64,000 nt of DNA, taken from NCBI RefSeq assembly GCF_000508245.1, contig NC_023062.1:359254-423253 (forward strand). Reading direction: 5' to 3'. Every line of letters starts with the position of its first letter. The first letter of the stretch is position 1. The notes below the pieces were generated by a model that worked only from the letters and a program-made list of their open reading frames with translations, made no database searches and was not told the origin of the DNA. Positions 60,444 to 64,000 of the stretch are shown here, piece by piece. Position numbers and translations under genes: made by a program. This DNA comes from Mycoplasma ovis str. Michigan. GTDB lineage: Bacteria; Bacillota_I; Bacilli_A; Mycoplasmatales; Mycoplasmoidaceae.

Positions 60444-61120
60444 TAGAAACAAATCTTTTCTTTAAAAGATTTATAAAGATCTTCTATCTTTAATCTACTA
60501 TCTATCACAAAGGTTTTGTGACCTTTGGATTGAAAGTATTCTCAAACTGGGGAAGTGAGAGAATCATGTTGCAATAATCTTTTTTTCACTAATTCAATAG
60601 AAGCGTCATCTTCTCTCCTAATTAATTTAGAACCATCTTTTGGGCAAATTAAATTTTCTGGCAATCCAAAAGAAGCATTAAACACATGTTCTTCTGCCTG
60701 ACAAAGATATCTCTTACTTAATCTGGCTCAGATCTCATCTGCACTCAACCCTTCCATCTTAACTATTAATAACTCGTGATCTTTAGCTCACTCTATTAAT
60801 CTTTCTGCTTGTCCTATAGTTCTAGGATAACCATCTAAAGAGATAAAAAACTTTTCTTCTTTAGATTCCTTGAAAATCCGATCTAATTCTTCAGTTACAC
60901 AATTATTAACTATTTCATCACTTAAGTATTTACCTTTATGAACTCCCTCTAAAGATTCTGTTTCCTTGCCTTGTTCTGCTTTCTTTGCAAACAAGGCTCT
61001 TAAGAGTTTGCCCGCACATAATATGTGAACATTATCTCTCTCATTTAACAATTCTGAAAGAGTTCCCTTCCCCGAGCCCGGAGGAGCTAAAAAGATTATT
61101 AAAACAACCTTTTTGCTCAC
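60443..61120 (-). CDS. adk: adenylate kinase
   Basis: Interconverts ATP + AMP and 2 ADP. 225 aa from GTG at 61120. P-loop APPGSGKGT (family GxPGxGKGT with Ala first), AMP-site helix after CAGKLLR, LDGYPRTIGQAERL, and a LID region RYLCQAEEHVFNASFG, ICPKDGSKLIRREDD with two Cys that may be part of a zinc site. Trp after AERLIE is TGA. It lies between secY and map in the standard order. Confidence 0.94.
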
Positions 61121-61133
61121 TTTATTGAATTTA

Positions 61134-62582
61134 TCACAGTAAATAAGGTGAGTGTTGTCTTTCTGTTTTGTGAAGTCTAGCTTCTAGTGAGCTAAGCTCA
61201 TGTTGTTGTTCAGCCTTATATTTAGTAATGATTCTAGTTGAGGTTAATTCCTCATATAGATTCAATGCCGTAGAGACTAACAAGAGAATACCTGTTCCAC
61301 CAAAAGCAACCTGAGAAGGCATTCCAGTTCACATATTAAGTAAGTTTGGCATAATAGTTACTAGGCCCAAAAAAGGGGCACCAAGTCAGTTAATCTTATT
61401 CAAAACCATTCTCAAATAGTTGTGAGTCTCCTGACCTATCATAATTCCAGGTATAAATTGAGAAGACTTTTGAAATGACCTACACATCTCATCTGTATTC
61501 AATTGAACTTGGCAATAAAGAAAAGAGAACAGCACAATTAATAAAAAATAAATCATTAATCCTGTAGGGCTACCAAAAGATATATAGTTCTGAATAAATG
61601 CATTAAATCCTGGGGACGAGGATTTAGTTAGTTCTGCTATACCTACAGGAAATATCATCATAGAACCTGCAAATACTACAGGCATAATACCTACAGGCAT
61701 AATCTTGATAGGAAGATATCCCAACTTTCTCTTATCAAGAATTAATCCTGCACCTGTTTGTTGAATAGGTATCTTCCTCACAGAACCAGTAATGAATACC
61801 ATTAATGCAATTACCATTACATAGAAAAATAGATAAATGATGAATTTAAAGACATTAACTAATAATCTAACATTTCCAGACCCTCCTTCTAGATTCGATA
61901 GATAGTTGTAGGAAGCATAAAAGTTTTCAGGTATTGAAGAAATAATACCTGAAACTATCAAAAGAGAAATTCCATTTCCCAAACCTTTTTTTGAAATAAG
62001 GTCTGAAAAGAATAGAGAAACATAAGTTCCGGCTACAAAAATTAGAACCATCAAGACTCTTTGAAAAATATAGAGTTGACTAAAAGTTACAAATCTTCCG
62101 CCGTAATTAGCAGATTCATCAACTTTTTTTAATGTATCTGCTTTCGGAGGCTCTCATAAATGAAGGAAGCTAACTCCTTCATTATTGAGAAGATAAAGAG
62201 TACCTATAGAAGTTATGACTGCAAAGGGTAATGTTAAGAGTCTTGTGTAGAGCTCTATTTTTGCTCTTCCTAGTTCACCAGCTTTTCTTAATTCAGTTAA
62301 CTTCTTAACTAAGTCATTAGACATTATCTGAATAATGATTTGAGCAGTAATGTAGGGAGAAATCCCTACAGAAAAAATACTTGCTCTTTTAAATCCTCCT
62401 CCTCCGAATAAGTTAAGTAGTTGTGCTAGTCCTGAAAAAGAATTGACTCTATGTGGATTAATTAATGGTGCCGTTATGTGAGATCCTACTTGAAACAAAA
62501 ATAGGATTGAACAAGTTGCAAGAAGGGAAATAATAGTTCCCCTATTCTTATAGAAAAAGGAATGGGTGGGGATAAGCCCCAT
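61134..62582 (-). CDS. secY: preprotein translocase subunit SecY
   Basis: Pore of the Sec translocon. 482 aa, ten membrane helices; FGGGGFKRASIFSVGISPYI, then GLGNGISLLIVSGI, KIPIQQTG-type loop and PLFLLGLV-like GAPFLGLVTIMPNLL, ending in FGGTGILLLVSTALNLYEEL, the usual last helix. Trp in HLWEPPKA and NKINWLGAP are TGA. The many exported paralogs in this window depend on it. Confidence 0.95.
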
Positions 62583-62617
62583 TCCTGAGAACTCCTTCTA
62601 GTTGATAGGAGAGTAAA

Positions 62618-63088
62618 TTAGCACTCCACGAAGTGATCTTTTTCCAAAGTTATTAAGGTACTTCCACTTTGCTTTGCTCACTTCAAAACTCCCTTAGAAA
62701 AAGAATGTGCAGATATTTTAATTCCAGAAAGTGAACAATTATCCCCAATAATTTTTATTTTTCTGTCTCTAGGCTTAAGGAGTCTTAATTTTCTCATCTG
62801 AATGAAATAAAACTCTTTAATGTCAGGAAAAAACTCAAATCTTTTTAAAGAAATAATCTTTACTTCTTCTCTGAAAGCTCTGTTATTAAATCCATATTTA
62901 CCTATTTTTCTGAAAAGGGGCATTTGGCCCCCTTCAAAACCTAATCTAACTGTACCAGATTTTCTAGAATTTTGCCCTTTAGTACCTCTGGTAGATCTGC
63001 CTCCAATTCCGCTTCCAAATCCTCTACCTACTATCTTTTTTCTCTGGCCTCTAGAGCCATAAGTGTAATGAAGATTAGAAAGTTCCAC
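62618..63088 (-). CDS. rplO: 50S ribosomal protein L15
   Basis: 156 aa, MELSNLHYTYGSRGQRKKIV, GRGFGSGIGGRSTRGTKGQN, GFEGGQMPLFRKIGKYGFNN are the L15 hallmarks; the C-terminal part ISAHSFSKGVLKWAKQSG uses TGA for Trp. It follows rpsE by three bases. Confidence 0.95.
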
Positions 63089-63091
63089 TTT

Positions 63092-63763
63092 CTATTGTTC
63101 CAATAATTCTTCTCCCTCCAAAAGTTCTTCTGGTGATTTTGGGGGCAATCTAAACAATTCCTCAAAAGTTTTATCTCTCAATTTTGCTACAGTTCTAGGA
63201 GATCTTTGAGACAGTAGTGCATGCATAGTAGCTCTCAACATATTAATTGGATTGTTAGCTCCAAGATTCTTGGAATATAGATCTTTGTAACCAGCTAAAA
63301 GTAATAGTTTTTTAATAGAACCTCCAGCTATTATTCCAGTACCTTCTTTAGCTGGCTTTAATAAAACTTTGGATGCATTGTGTTTTCCGAGGAATTCATG
63401 ATAAATAGTTCCTCTACTATTCATTGGAATTTGAACAGCTGTTTTAATAGCCTTTCTGGATGCCTTACTAAAGGCAACTGAATATTCCTTTGATTTTCCA
63501 ATTGCAAAACCCACTTTCCCCCTCTTATTTCCCACAGCTACTAAAACTCAAACTCTGCTTTGCCTTCCCCCTCTAGTAGTCTTCGAAACTCTCTTTACTT
63601 TAATTAATTTTTCTTCGAATTCATTTAAGTAGGAACTAAACTTTTTATCTTCTTTCTTTTTTCCCTGTTCATCTTGACCAGCAGGCTTTGGTCCAGTAAA
63701 CTTACTAAATTTTTTATATTCGTAATAAAAACCTAATGGCTGTTCATCTGAAGGATAACTCAT
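63092..63763 (-). CDS. rpsE: 30S ribosomal protein S5
   Basis: 223 aa with an N-terminal extension rich in Lys and Gln (KPAGQDEQGKKKEDKKFSSY), then EEKLIKVKRVSKTTRGGRQS, the KH-like core VGNKRGKVGFAIGKSKE, and LGANNPINMLRATMHALLSQ. Trp in RVWVLVAVG is TGA, so the two visible halves are one gene. One base separates it from rplR. Confidence 0.95.
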
Positions 63764-63764
63764 C

Positions 63765-64000
63765 TTATATTCGAACTCCTCCCTCTATCAGCTTTTCTCT
63801 TACTTTAGCTAAAGTCCCAGTGTAAGAATGATAACCTCTATCTAAACTGAGAGCAGAAATATTCTTTTCTTTTAACTTTTCCAACAAAGAATTAATTATC
63901 TTAGTTAGATTTTCTTCCCCTCCCTTCTTAATTCCTAATTGAAGAGAAGAGCAAGAAAACAACATTCTTCCACTCTCTCAATCTCTAACTAAAAGATAGA
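63765..64000 (-). CDS. rplR: 50S ribosomal protein L18, cut by the window edge
   Basis: C-terminal part of L18: YLLVRDWESGRMLFSCSSLQ, then SLLEKLKEKNISALSLDRGYH-type sequence with the RG.HSYTG.... block and the final KVREKLIEGGVRI. Trp is TGA. The N-terminus lies beyond position 64000. The operon continues outside the window. Confidence 0.92.

Noticed and set aside
62820..63062. 80-codon open frame antisense to rplO
   Set aside because: It is a shadow of the conserved L15 gene and has no independent features.

Overview
The window reads as a chromosome segment of a hemotrophic Mycoplasma, probably of the M. suis / M. wenyonii / M. ovis type. TGA must be read as tryptophan in almost every gene, because conserved families such as RpoA, SecY, EF-P, HsdM, L15 and S5 run straight through TGA codons. 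The DNA is AT-rich, starts are often GTG or TTG, and half of the window consists of lineage-specific paralogous families with hydrophobic N-termini. The species cannot be fixed from the sequence alone.

Layout. 0.3-9.2 kb is a decayed accessory zone: two coiled-coil surface-protein pseudogenes, a ruined type I restriction gene (hsdR), and short signal-anchored paralogs, some open and some with stops. 9.4-12 kb holds hsdS and hsdM on the minus strand; hsdS carries a G8 tract that truncates it. 12-25.7 kb holds six members of a roughly 455-aa Trp-rich paralog family in alternating orientation (three open with the tract in frame, one open without a tract, two broken), around a coiled-coil gene and a 1143-aa anchored protein. 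25.8-34.1 kb, almost all minus strand, has two trypsin-like DUF31 proteases, small anchored proteins and three tandem coiled-coil paralogs. 34.4-45.4 kb is a housekeeping island: trxB, tRNA-Ile(UAU), efp, six more tRNAs, a Bax-inhibitor-like membrane protein, a candidate structured RNA and a 2007-aa FtsX-like permease. Two related small coiled-coil genes flank its ends. 46-57 kb is accessory again, including a third DUF31 protease, a second truncated hsdR-like gene and several nonsense-interrupted genes. 57.2-64 kb is the end of the ribosomal-protein/secretion operon on the minus strand: rplR, rpsE, rplO, secY, adk, map, infA, rpmJ, rpsM, rpsK, rpoA.

The most striking feature is a set of 21 homopolymer tracts of exactly eight G (or C), nearly all inside accessory genes and none in housekeeping genes. 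With eight bases most host genes are in frame; hsdS, one coiled-coil gene near 33.6 kb and one near 2.7 kb are out of frame and would be restored or extended by a change of one base. This is the expected architecture of a slipped-strand phase-variation network that links surface proteins with the specificity of a type I methyltransferase. A perfect 257-bp inverted repeat (13.4/24.2 kb) and a 540-bp direct repeat offset by 8001 bp (14.6/22.6 kb) add a second possible layer, recombination between paralogs. Many paralogs carry one or two in-frame TAA/TAG codons in otherwise open frames, so the region is also actively losing genes.
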